Positions 6,591-12,080 of a stretch of 12,080 bases of DNA are shown here, piece by piece (the stretch's first letter is position 1; each line of letters starts with the position of its first letter). The position numbers and the translations under genes were made by a program. The notes beneath the pieces are model-generated. The model was not told the DNA's origin and searched no databases. It saw only the letters and a program-made list of their open reading frames with translations. Source of the stretch: JBAXPW01 sp037132015 (GTDB lineage: Bacteria > Patescibacteriota > Microgenomatia > UBA1406 > GWC2-37-13); contig JBAXPW010000042.1 in NCBI GenBank assembly GCA_037132015.1, positions 1-12,080 on the forward strand, read 5' to 3'.

Positions 6591-9185
6591 ATGCACAAAA
6601 AAAATATATTTCCACTCATTTTACTGATCGCCACTGTAGTATTGACAGGAGTGATAATCGTAAATAATATATTGTCATCACAAAATCAGACACGCACGAT
6701 GCAATCAAAGGCTTCAAATGACATAATTTCAAATGCGTTATATATTCCTCTCTATACGAAAAATCTTGGTGCCACAGGTACAAAAACTCAGTCAACATAT
6801 GTTGTTTTAAGCAACACTACGCCCAATGATGCATCGGCGACTATTAGCATGTATACAAGCACTGGTACATTGATAAAACCACCCTTTACTAAGATAGTTC
6901 CAAAAGGTGGAATATGGAACTCATACGGAGATGGTGATTTTACAGCTCCTGATGGTACAAAAGGATGGGTAAAAATTATCTCTTCTGGGGCACCTTTGAT
7001 GGGTTCAGTTAGAACAATTTTTTTGAACAATGGTGTGTTTAGCTCGGTAACTGAATATCCTTTAATATCTCGAACCTCAAAAAATTTATATATGAACTCG
7101 CTATTTCGTAATCATCCGACAGGTGGTACTGAGGTACAGTCAAACTATCTGATTTTAGTAAATCCGACATTAAACGATACGAGGGTGTCTGTAAATATTC
7201 ACTCAAGTACTGGAGCTGTAATACATTCAATACCAGTAAGTATTCCGGCAAATTCTTTGTGGGATTCATATAATAATGGCGAATGGAAAACAATGCCTGT
7301 AAATGTGAATGGGAAGGTTGGTTGGGTAGATATTGAGTCTCTCGATAACGTTGCAATAGTTGGCATGACTAGATTGGTTACAAACCCAGATGGAATACAT
7401 AATATAATCTATGATAATTCGCTTACAACAGAAGCAACGAATAATCTTTATGTACCAATGTATCGACGAAATTGGCCATCAGGATCGAGTCCTACAAATC
7501 AGTTTACAGATGTATATATTAATAATCCATCAACAACTCCTGTAACCATTACGGTAAAAATATATGATTACATAGGATCTCCTCTAAAAGATCCATTTAC
7601 AGTAACAATATCTGGTGGGGGTATATGGGATAGTTATGCTGATCCTCTGTGGGAAGATACAAGAGCAACATTACTGAATAACGTTTCTAATGGTACTTTT
7701 GGTACTGCAATTATTTCTTCTTCAACAACTCCAATAATTGGCAGTCTCAGACTACGAAATCTCTTTGGTACGCAATGGTATTCACCTTTTGTCTCAATGC
7801 AGGATATGCCTTTGTATGGTTTTTCTGGTGGTGTGCAATATGCTCCTCTTGTGTTGCAAGCATGGTCTGCTGGATTTAGCTCTGGTTTATATCAGCATAG
7901 TGATATTATCATTCAAAACATATCAGGTTCAAATACAACTCTTGATATAAAGTTTAATCGCATCCAAAATGGTATTATAGGAACTGGAACAATGTCCAAA
8001 CCCATTACTGCATATGGAATGTATGATTCACATGGAGATCCTGATTGGATAAGAATCAATCAGATGTTTGCGGCTGATGTAAGAGGACCTATTCCATCTT
8101 CTGTTGGATGGGTATCTATTACAGCATCAAACAATGCTCAGATAGTTGGTTATAATGTATTATCTTTGAAGAATGGAGTAGATTATACTTCTGCATTACG
8201 ATCTATTACATATTCAAGTTTAGTTGCGGACTTGCCATCTTTTGGTGAACCAATGCCAAATCCAACATTAACAGTAGCTCCGGTACCAAACATACCAATA
8301 TCTCCAGTACCAAATACGCCACAACCACCAACATCAATACCAGTACCACCTTCAGAAGATCCATTTTGTATTTCATATCCGATCTTGTGTGTTACGCCAC
8401 AACCACCAACATCAACACCACCAACATCAATACCACCAACATCAACACCAGAACCTGCACAACCACCAACATCAATACCACCAACATCAACACCAGAACC
8501 TGCACAACCACCAACATCAACACCAGAACCTGCACAACCACCAACATCAACACCACCAACATCAACACCAGTAGCAACTGTTACGCTTGCTCCAAATGCC
8601 GTTGCAATAAATATGAAAATCAAACTACAGGATATTAATTCAAATCAAAATTTACGTCTGACAACAATTCCTGTCAAAGTACAGGTACGCAATACAGCAA
8701 TTCTTTCTGCTGTGCAGACAGTTAATTTTACTGTTTCATCAGGAGGAGTATGGAATGGTAGGGCTATTATGAACGATGTTCCTCAAGGTTCAAATTACGC
8801 TGTTTCTATTACTGGACCTTATAATTTAACAAAAGTTATCTGCGATTCAATTCCTCGAGATCCTGCAAATAATTTGAGTGTAGAACCCAAGATATATGGT
8901 GCAGGAAAATATGTGTGTGAAACTCAGGCAATTACATTGAACTCTGGAGAAAATACATTGGATTTCACTGGTACAACAATTCTCTCATGTGATTTACCTA
9001 TTCACAATAATACAAAGGATGGAGTCTGTGATATATCAGACTTAGTATATCTCAGACGTAATGCATTTAGCACTGATCCCAACGTAATTGCGATAGGAGA
9101 TATTAATCTTGATGGAAGAGTAAATTCTCTTGATAGATCAACCATGCTCTATGCATTTGAAGTGAAGACAGGGGAGAGATTATAA
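6591..9185 (+). CDS. Four-repeat surface protein with Pro/Thr stalk and C-terminal dockerin-like module, 864 aa
   Basis: An N-terminal signal anchor (about 6-28) is followed by four related segments of about 110-125 residues (about 50-160, 165-275, 285-397 and 412-537). Each has an opening LYxPLxxxx, a central G-I/L/M-W/Y-D/N-S-Y/H element (GGIWNSYGDGDF, NSLWDSYNNGEW, GGIWDSYADPLW, YGMYDSHGDPDW) and usually GWVxI followed by GxxR. A Pro/Thr/Ser stalk (about 554-663), encoded by near-identical tandem repeats, leads to a beta-rich domain (about 664-795). The last 66 residues look like a type I dockerin: calcium-loop-like NNTKDGVCDISD (806-817) and DINLDGRVNSLD (837-848), 19 residues apart. Dockerins bind cohesins, and cohesin-like genes follow directly. 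No catalytic domain is visible. The repeats are probably extracellular beta domains for adhesion or structure (inference). Confidence 0.85.
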   Translation: MHKKNIFPLILLIATVVLTGVIIVNNILSSQNQTRTMQSKASNDIISNALYIPLYTKNLGATGTKTQSTYVVLSNTTPNDASATISMYTSTGTLIKPPFTKIVPKGGIWNSYGDGDFTAPDGTKGWVKIISSGAPLMGSVRTIFLNNGVFSSVTEYPLISRTSKNLYMNSLFRNHPTGGTEVQSNYLILVNPTLNDTRVSVNIHSSTGAVIHSIPVSIPANSLWDSYNNGEWKTMPVNVNGKVGWVDIESLDNVAIVGMTRLVTNPDGIHNIIYDNSLTTEATNNLYVPMYRRNWPSGSSPTNQFTDVYINNPSTTPVTITVKIYDYIGSPLKDPFTVTISGGGIWDSYADPLWEDTRATLLNNVSNGTFGTAIISSSTTPIIGSLRLRNLFGTQWYSPFVSMQDMPLYGFSGGVQYAPLVLQAWSAGFSSGLYQHSDIIIQNISGSNTTLDIKFNRIQNGIIGTGTMSKPITAYGMYDSHGDPDWIRINQMFAADVRGPIPSSVGWVSITASNNAQIVGYNVLSLKNGVDYTSALRSITYSSLVADLPSFGEPMPNPTLTVAPVPNIPISPVPNTPQPPTSIPVPPSEDPFCISYPILCVTPQPPTSTPPTSIPPTSTPEPAQPPTSIPPTSTPEPAQPPTSTPEPAQPPTSTPPTSTPVATVTLAPNAVAINMKIKLQDINSNQNLRLTTIPVKVQVRNTAILSAVQTVNFTVSSGGVWNGRAIMNDVPQGSNYAVSITGPYNLTKVICDSIPRDPANNLSVEPKIYGAGKYVCETQAITLNSGENTLDFTGTTILSCDLPIHNNTKDGVCDISDLVYLRRNAFSTDPNVIAIGDINLDGRVNSLDRSTMLYAFEVKTGERL
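8398..8571. repeat. Low-complexity tandem repeat encoding the Pro/Thr stalk
   Basis: Units of 15, 30 and 45 bp built from ccaccaacatcaacacca and gaacctgcacaa encode PPTSTP, PPTSIP and EPAQ blocks. A 45-bp unit starting at 8418 recurs at 8463 without an obvious difference, then 30-bp versions follow. Related copies start upstream near 8319. All periods are multiples of three, so gain or loss of units would alter stalk length without a frameshift. Confidence 0.85.
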
Positions 9186-9197
9186 GTTTAATTAGAT

Positions 9198-9839
9198 ATG
9201 GAAACAAATAGCGCAATAAATACAGAATCTACACAACATCCGAATAAAAATTTATTCACCTTTATAATAATTACTGTACTTTTAGTATGCGCGATTGGAA
9301 TAATCGTAGCATACTTTTCAAAACCATCCCGTGAAATAGAGCTTAATAATACATCACAGGTTGTTTCTCCAGTGCAACAAATGCCCGCAATAGAAGCAAC
9401 TGCTGGTGTCGCTGTAGGCTCCGCCAACATATATATTGTACGAGAGAATGCTATTTCAAAAATACCAGTTAATATAGATGCAAAGTTACTAATAAAAGCA
9501 ACGAGCACCGAAAACATTAGTGGGTATCAGCTTGTATTCAAATTAGATCCTTCAGCTGTCATGATACGAAGCGTAAAAGTCGGATCTTCCAACTTTGATA
9601 TTATCGAATCAAAATATGAAAATGGAAGAATAATGTATGCACTTAAAAAAGAATCAGTAAAAAATCATATTCTATTTAAAGATGCGACTATCGCAGAAGT
9701 TGTCATTCGTCCTTTAAAAAAAGGCATACTTGACTTTGGTGTTTTGGATAAAAGTGGAAAACAAAAATCAAAGTTTGTAAATGAGAGTGTCCAAGATGTT
9801 ATTCCGAGCCTAAAATCAATTCAACTTGATATTTATTAA
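9198..9839 (+). CDS. Membrane-anchored cohesin-like protein, 213 aa
   Basis: A polar N-terminus of about 18 residues precedes one transmembrane helix (about 19-40) and an Ala/Gln/Pro linker (about 41-74). The domain at about 75-200 resembles a cohesin-type beta sandwich: SGYQLVFKLDPSAVMIRSVKVG corresponds to the strand pair with the usual xLxxDPxxLxxxxV pattern. It is followed by the FKDATIAEVVIRPLKKG strand that in cohesins reads xxLAxIxFxxxxxG. It lacks a long C-terminal anchor, so it would be held by its N-terminal helix. The gene starts 12 nt after the dockerin gene and is followed by a second cohesin gene. Its probable role is a docking partner of the 864-aa protein or of relatives elsewhere. 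The fold call rests on pattern and context, and is weaker than for the next gene. Confidence 0.7.
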   Translation: METNSAINTESTQHPNKNLFTFIIITVLLVCAIGIIVAYFSKPSREIELNNTSQVVSPVQQMPAIEATAGVAVGSANIYIVRENAISKIPVNIDAKLLIKATSTENISGYQLVFKLDPSAVMIRSVKVGSSNFDIIESKYENGRIMYALKKESVKNHILFKDATIAEVVIRPLKKGILDFGVLDKSGKQKSKFVNESVQDVIPSLKSIQLDIY

Positions 9840-9852
9840 AAAATTGAGGACA

Positions 9853-10554
9853 ATGAAGTTAATGAAAAATGTTTCTGTTTTTGTGTCATTTATTGTAGTA
9901 GTTTCTTTTTTTTCTGTCATTTGTGCAGGATCTGTTTTTTCAGCATATTTAGAATTTCAGCCTCCGTCTCTCAGTGTGGCTCCCGGTGGCTCATTTGATG
10001 TCAATATTAATTTGAATACTGGAGGAGCTACAAATATTAGTTCTGCAGATGTGATTTTACTCTATAATTCAAGTGCTCTTCAACTCCAATCTGTTACTGA
10101 TGGTGCGTTGTTTGATAGTTTTATTAGTAATACCGTTTCTGGAAAAATAAGTATGGTAGGTACTTCCTCCTCGGGTAATGCAATAAGTAATGGATTATTT
10201 GCAAAAATTAAATTCTCATCATTACAAGCTGGATCAACAACGGCTACATTTAATTGCTCATCTTCAGCAAGTGATAGCTCTGCTATATCGGGAGCTGAAG
10301 GCGCAGATACAAAAGATTATATTGTGTGCGCACAGAATGGTATTTTAACTATCAATTCATCAGGTACCAGCTCAACTACACCTATTCCAACAACTACGAC
10401 ATCAAGTGGAACTACCACCACAACAACCACTCCAACTCAATTGCCTAGAACAGGTATAGTAGAAAATTTGTTTTTTATTGCTATTCCGGGACTAGTATTA
10501 GTATTGTCGGGTGGATTATTGCGCTTGTTTTCAAAAGCGATGCGATTTAGATAA
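9853..10554 (+). CDS. Secreted cohesin-domain protein with LPRTG sorting signal
   Basis: ATG 9853 avoids overlap with the previous gene. GAGGA at 9846-9850 lies just upstream, so ATG 9862 is also possible; an upstream in-frame ATG at 9826 is less likely. A signal peptide (about 1-31, ending VFSA) leads to a clear cohesin domain (about 32-172): LSVAPGGSFDVNINLNTG, ADVILLYNSSALQLQSV and GLFAKIKFSSLQAGSTT are the characteristic strands. A Thr/Ser linker (about 172-196) precedes LPRTG (197-201), a hydrophobic stretch and a basic end (SKAMRFR). This is the tripartite cell-wall sorting signal that sortases cleave between Thr and Gly. The cohesin would bind a dockerin, most simply that of the 864-aa protein two genes upstream. 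No sortase gene is in the window. If the organism lacks one, the tail would still serve as a membrane anchor. Confidence 0.88.
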   Translation: MKLMKNVSVFVSFIVVVSFFSVICAGSVFSAYLEFQPPSLSVAPGGSFDVNINLNTGGATNISSADVILLYNSSALQLQSVTDGALFDSFISNTVSGKISMVGTSSSGNAISNGLFAKIKFSSLQAGSTTATFNCSSSASDSSAISGAEGADTKDYIVCAQNGILTINSSGTSSTTPIPTTTTSSGTTTTTTTPTQLPRTGIVENLFFIAIPGLVLVLSGGLLRLFSKAMRFR

Positions 10555-10558
10555 AAAT

Positions 10559-11203
10559 ATGCAACTTAGTAAACGAACAATTGGTATTGTAATTGGAGGA
10601 TTTCTAGCATTGATAGGATTTGGAGGAATTTTTTTTATGACAGGTAATAGTCTTACTCGTGCTAGTGGGAGCGATCCTAAAGATATATCTATTGTAGACA
10701 TCACAAGCTCATCAGCAACAGTAAAATGGACGACAGGACAGAATAAACAAGGTATGTTGCTTTATGGAACTTCTCAAACTGATTTGAGTATTGAAAAAAG
10801 TATGAAACAACCAGAAACTGAAGCAACTCAAGATCATCTTTTAACGATCGAAAATCTTGCAGACAGTACCACGTATTACTTTAAAATATTTACGGACGAG
10901 AATGTATATGATAATGGTGGAGTGCCTTGGAATTTTACCACACGATCAAAAAATGAACAATCTCTCATCAATTCGGGAAGTGTAAAACCAAAAATCAATC
11001 TCTCAGTTACTCCTATTCAACGATTGCGTATTGTTGACCAGAATGTTCCTGCATCAAATGTTCCTGTTGTTGATAATGCAGTTGTAGCAATTTGTCGAAG
11101 TAATGATTGTGATATGATCAAGTCATATCTTGCTAAGGGATGTCGGGGGGCCGACTGGTCTCGATGTATGAGTCAAAAAAAGCCTATTTCTTCTCCAAAT
11201 TAA
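10559..11203 (+). CDS. Membrane-anchored fibronectin type III protein with four-Cys tail, 214 aa
   Basis: ATG 10559 lies 4 nt after the cohesin stop and gives a typical basic-then-hydrophobic N-terminus. An in-frame ATG at 10511 would add residues with no signal character and overlap the previous gene. One transmembrane helix (about 7-28) is followed by a fibronectin type III-like domain (about 37-130: ISIVDITSSSATVKWTT, MLLYGTS, HLLTIENLADSTTYYFKI, WNFTTRS). The pattern also resembles the N-terminal beta domain of purple acid phosphatases, but no phosphatase domain follows. After a Val/Pro-rich linker, the tail holds Cys spaced C-x4-C-x10-C-x7-C with a conserved-looking Trp. It is the last gene of the operon and probably a surface accessory protein; ligand unknown. 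Confidence 0.8.
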   Translation: MQLSKRTIGIVIGGFLALIGFGGIFFMTGNSLTRASGSDPKDISIVDITSSSATVKWTTGQNKQGMLLYGTSQTDLSIEKSMKQPETEATQDHLLTIENLADSTTYYFKIFTDENVYDNGGVPWNFTTRSKNEQSLINSGSVKPKINLSVTPIQRLRIVDQNVPASNVPVVDNAVVAICRSNDCDMIKSYLAKGCRGADWSRCMSQKKPISSPN

Positions 11204-11215
11204 GATTCTTAATTT
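11197..11215. terminator. AT-rich hairpin between convergent genes, possible bidirectional terminator
   Basis: AAATTAAG (11197-11204) and CTTAATTT (11208-11215) form a perfect 8-bp stem with a 3-nt loop. It overlaps the stop codon of the operon's last gene and lies 5 nt from the stop of the convergent gene. There is only one G:C pair and no long T run, so it would be a weak terminator at best. Confidence 0.4.
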
Positions 11216-11220
11216 ATTTG

Positions 11221-11673
11221 TTACGTTACCAAAAATGTTTCATATTCTTTAATTTGATATTGGGCTGTTTTTACTTTGGTTTCTTCAATAGTATATCCTT
11301 CTGATTCCAAAAGCTCTTTTTGACGAGATTTCTGACCCAAATATTTGTCATACAATCTCCCTTTTGCTTTGATTACTCGCCAGTAGGGAGTTACATTTAA
11401 TTTATTTTGTTGCAACTCTTCTTCAGACGCGTTTGCATCAATAGCTACAAAAATTCCAGTAGTAATTTGACATGTGAATTTGGTTTTATATTTCTTTGCT
11501 AATTGGTTAGCGATTTGTGCTGTGGTTATCAGTTTACCTTTTGGAACAGTTCTGATAATTTCATTAATTTCTTTCGGAGTAGAGATATACATGAGACCCT
11601 TTGGAGTCATTTTGCAAACTGGTTTATGTTTATGTTCATCACGTTTTTGAATCCAAGTAGATTTTGTTTTCAT
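11221..11673 (-). CDS. MGMT-family alkyltransferase-like (ATL) protein lacking the catalytic Cys
   Basis: The 150-aa protein matches the DNA-binding half of O6-methylguanine-DNA methyltransferases. VPKGKLITTAQIANQLAKKY (about 43-62) is the first helix of the winged helix-turn-helix. TTGIFVAIDANASEEE (about 71-86) is the segment preceding the active site, and TPYWRVIKAKGRLYDKYLG (95-113) spans the active-site region. Methyltransferases have PCHR here; this protein has PYWR, so it cannot accept an alkyl group. Characterised ATL proteins instead bind O6-alkylguanine, flip the base and recruit nucleotide excision repair; the same role is likely but inferred. The basic N-terminal extension (about 1-30) fits a subgroup of small MGMT-family proteins. 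It is transcribed from the tRNA side and convergent with the surface operon, so unrelated to it. No convincing promoter was found in 11674-11741. Confidence 0.85.
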   Translation of the reverse strand: MKTKSTWIQKRDEHKHKPVCKMTPKGLMYISTPKEINEIIRTVPKGKLITTAQIANQLAKKYKTKFTCQITTGIFVAIDANASEEELQQNKLNVTPYWRVIKAKGRLYDKYLGQKSRQKELLESEGYTIEETKVKTAQYQIKEYETFLVT

Positions 11674-11721
11674 ATGAAAATTAACTGTAACGAACTAATT
11701 AATAATATTACTGGTGTTTAA

Positions 11722-11741
11722 GCTCCGATGAAATCGGGAGC
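11722..11741 (-). terminator. Hairpin directly after tRNA-Ser
   Basis: GCTCC-GAT and ATC-GGGAGC pair with a one-base bulge and a GAA loop. It begins immediately at the 3' end of the tRNA-Ser gene. On the minus strand it is followed by TTAAAC rather than a T run, so it is either a weak terminator or a 3'-processing/stabilising hairpin. Confidence 0.4.
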
Positions 11742-11829
11742 GGAGGTGGTGGGAGTCGAACCCACGCGAGTCGTTTTAAAACTCAAAGGTTTAGCAAACC
11801 TTCGCACTAGGCCACTATGCGACACCTCC
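11742..11829 (-). tRNA. tRNA-Ser(GCU)
   Basis: The minus strand folds into a full class II tRNA. The acceptor GGAGGTG pairs with CACCTCC, and the D arm is GCAT...GTGC. The anticodon stem AAGGT/ACCTT encloses the loop TTGCTAA with anticodon GCT. A long variable arm (GAGT...ACTC) and the T arm GTGGG-TTCGACT-CCCAC complete it. The anticodon reads AGC/AGU serine codons, and the long variable arm agrees with serine identity. CCA is not encoded, so a CCA-adding enzyme is required. Confidence 0.95.
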
Positions 11830-11839
11830 ATGCAGTACC

Positions 11840-11845
11840 ATCATA
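11840..11845 (-). promoter_or_regulatory. Candidate -10 box for tRNA-Ser
   Basis: TATGAT on the minus strand (5 of 6 consensus matches) lies 10 nt before the mature 5' end of tRNA-Ser. No good -35 box is seen at 16-18 bp, and the gene could instead be co-transcribed with tRNA-Leu 93 nt upstream. Confidence 0.25.
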
Positions 11846-11922
11846 ACATTTCATAGTGGAAAGATTACACCTCTCCAATTATCCATCTTCGATACGCCTA
11901 TTACTTACCCAATTTAGCAGGT

Positions 11923-12004
11923 GCCGGAGAGAGGAGTTGAACCTCCACTCCATTACTAGAACACGGTTCTGAACCGTGCGCGTCTGCCATTCCGCCACTC
12001 CGGC
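11923..12004 (-). tRNA. tRNA-Leu(CAG)
   Basis: The minus strand folds as a class II tRNA of 82 nt. The acceptor is GCCGGAG/CTCCGGC and the D arm is GCGGAATGGCAGACGC. The anticodon stem CACGG/CCGTG encloses TTCAGAA with anticodon CAG. A 15-nt variable region and the T arm GGAGG-TTCAACT-CCTCT follow. The discriminator is A, as expected for leucine, followed by CCT rather than an encoded CCA. It reads CUG codons. The first 12 nt of the gene are reused in the tandem repeat directly upstream. Confidence 0.95.
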
Positions 12005-12080
12005 AAATAACTGTCGTGGTGTAAACGCCACTCCGGCAAATAACTGTCGTGGTGTAAACGCCACTCCGGCAAATAACTGT
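11993..12080. repeat. 33-bp tandem repeat growing out of the tRNA-Leu 5' end, cut by window edge
   Basis: Units begin at 11993, 12026 and 12059 with no mismatch seen, giving about 2.7 copies before the window ends. Each unit includes cgccactccggc, the reverse complement of the first 12 nt of tRNA-Leu, then aaataactgtcgtggtgtaaa. GTGGTG-TAAA-CGCCAC (12016-12031) can form a 6-bp hairpin (one G-T wobble) across each unit junction. Confidence 0.85.

Noticed and set aside
8183..8638. Several long reading frames on both strands rich in Val/Gly, Asn/Thr or His/Gln
   Set aside because: They arise from the CCA/ACA tandem repeat of the Pro/Thr stalk, which lacks stops in most frames. They have no starts with context and no domain features.
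11879..12064. Minus-strand reading frame of 61 residues containing LFAGVAEWQTRTVQNRV
   Set aside because: This is the translation of the tRNA-Leu gene and its tandem repeat; the peptide is a familiar spurious product of tRNA-Leu sequence.
11993..12080. CRISPR array
   Set aside because: The 33-bp units follow each other directly without spacers, and no cas gene is nearby.

Overview
The window is AT-rich bacterial DNA with tightly packed genes, few recognisable Shine-Dalgarno sequences, ordinary TAA/TGA stops, tRNA genes without an encoded CCA, and many small envelope proteins of unknown family. No ribosomal or universal marker protein is present. A small-genome member of the Candidate Phyla Radiation (Patescibacteria), perhaps Microgenomates-like, is my best guess. 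That is inference from gene content and style, not a measured placement.

Layout. (1) 3-2537, plus strand: two adjacent unrecognised, probably cytoplasmic proteins. The first is cut by the window edge and carries an internal duplication of about 135 residues. (2) 2547-3611: a VapBC toxin-antitoxin pair with a probably leaderless promoter, facing a small excisionase/MerR-type helix-turn-helix gene. That gene has a perfect TTGACA-17-TATAAT promoter. A degraded copy of its 3' end lies just upstream of vapB, so the toxin-antitoxin cassette is bracketed by two copies of the same gene end. (3) 3704-11203, plus strand: seven closely spaced genes that look like one transcription unit of about 7.5 kb, all for membrane or surface proteins. 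They are a Cys-rich fibronectin-III (FN3) protein, a single-pass 129-aa protein, a multi-pass 98-aa protein, an 864-aa four-repeat protein ending in a dockerin-like module, a membrane-anchored cohesin-like protein, a secreted cohesin with an LPRTG sorting signal, and a second FN3 protein with a four-Cys tail. (4) 11221-11673, minus strand: an alkyltransferase-like (MGMT family, no catalytic Cys) protein converging on the operon. (5) 11742-12080: tRNA-Ser(GCU) and tRNA-Leu(CAG) on the minus strand, then a 33-bp tandem repeat that re-uses the first 12 nt of the tRNA-Leu gene and runs off the window edge.

How the genes may work together. The most interesting unit is region 3. It holds both halves of a cohesin-dockerin interaction in consecutive genes but no glycoside hydrolase or other catalytic domain. 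I infer a non-cellulosomal, self-assembling surface structure: the dockerin protein would present four repeated beta-type domains on a Pro/Thr stalk, and the two differently anchored cohesin proteins would dock it to the cell. The FN3 proteins and small membrane proteins would be accessory. No sortase is in the window.
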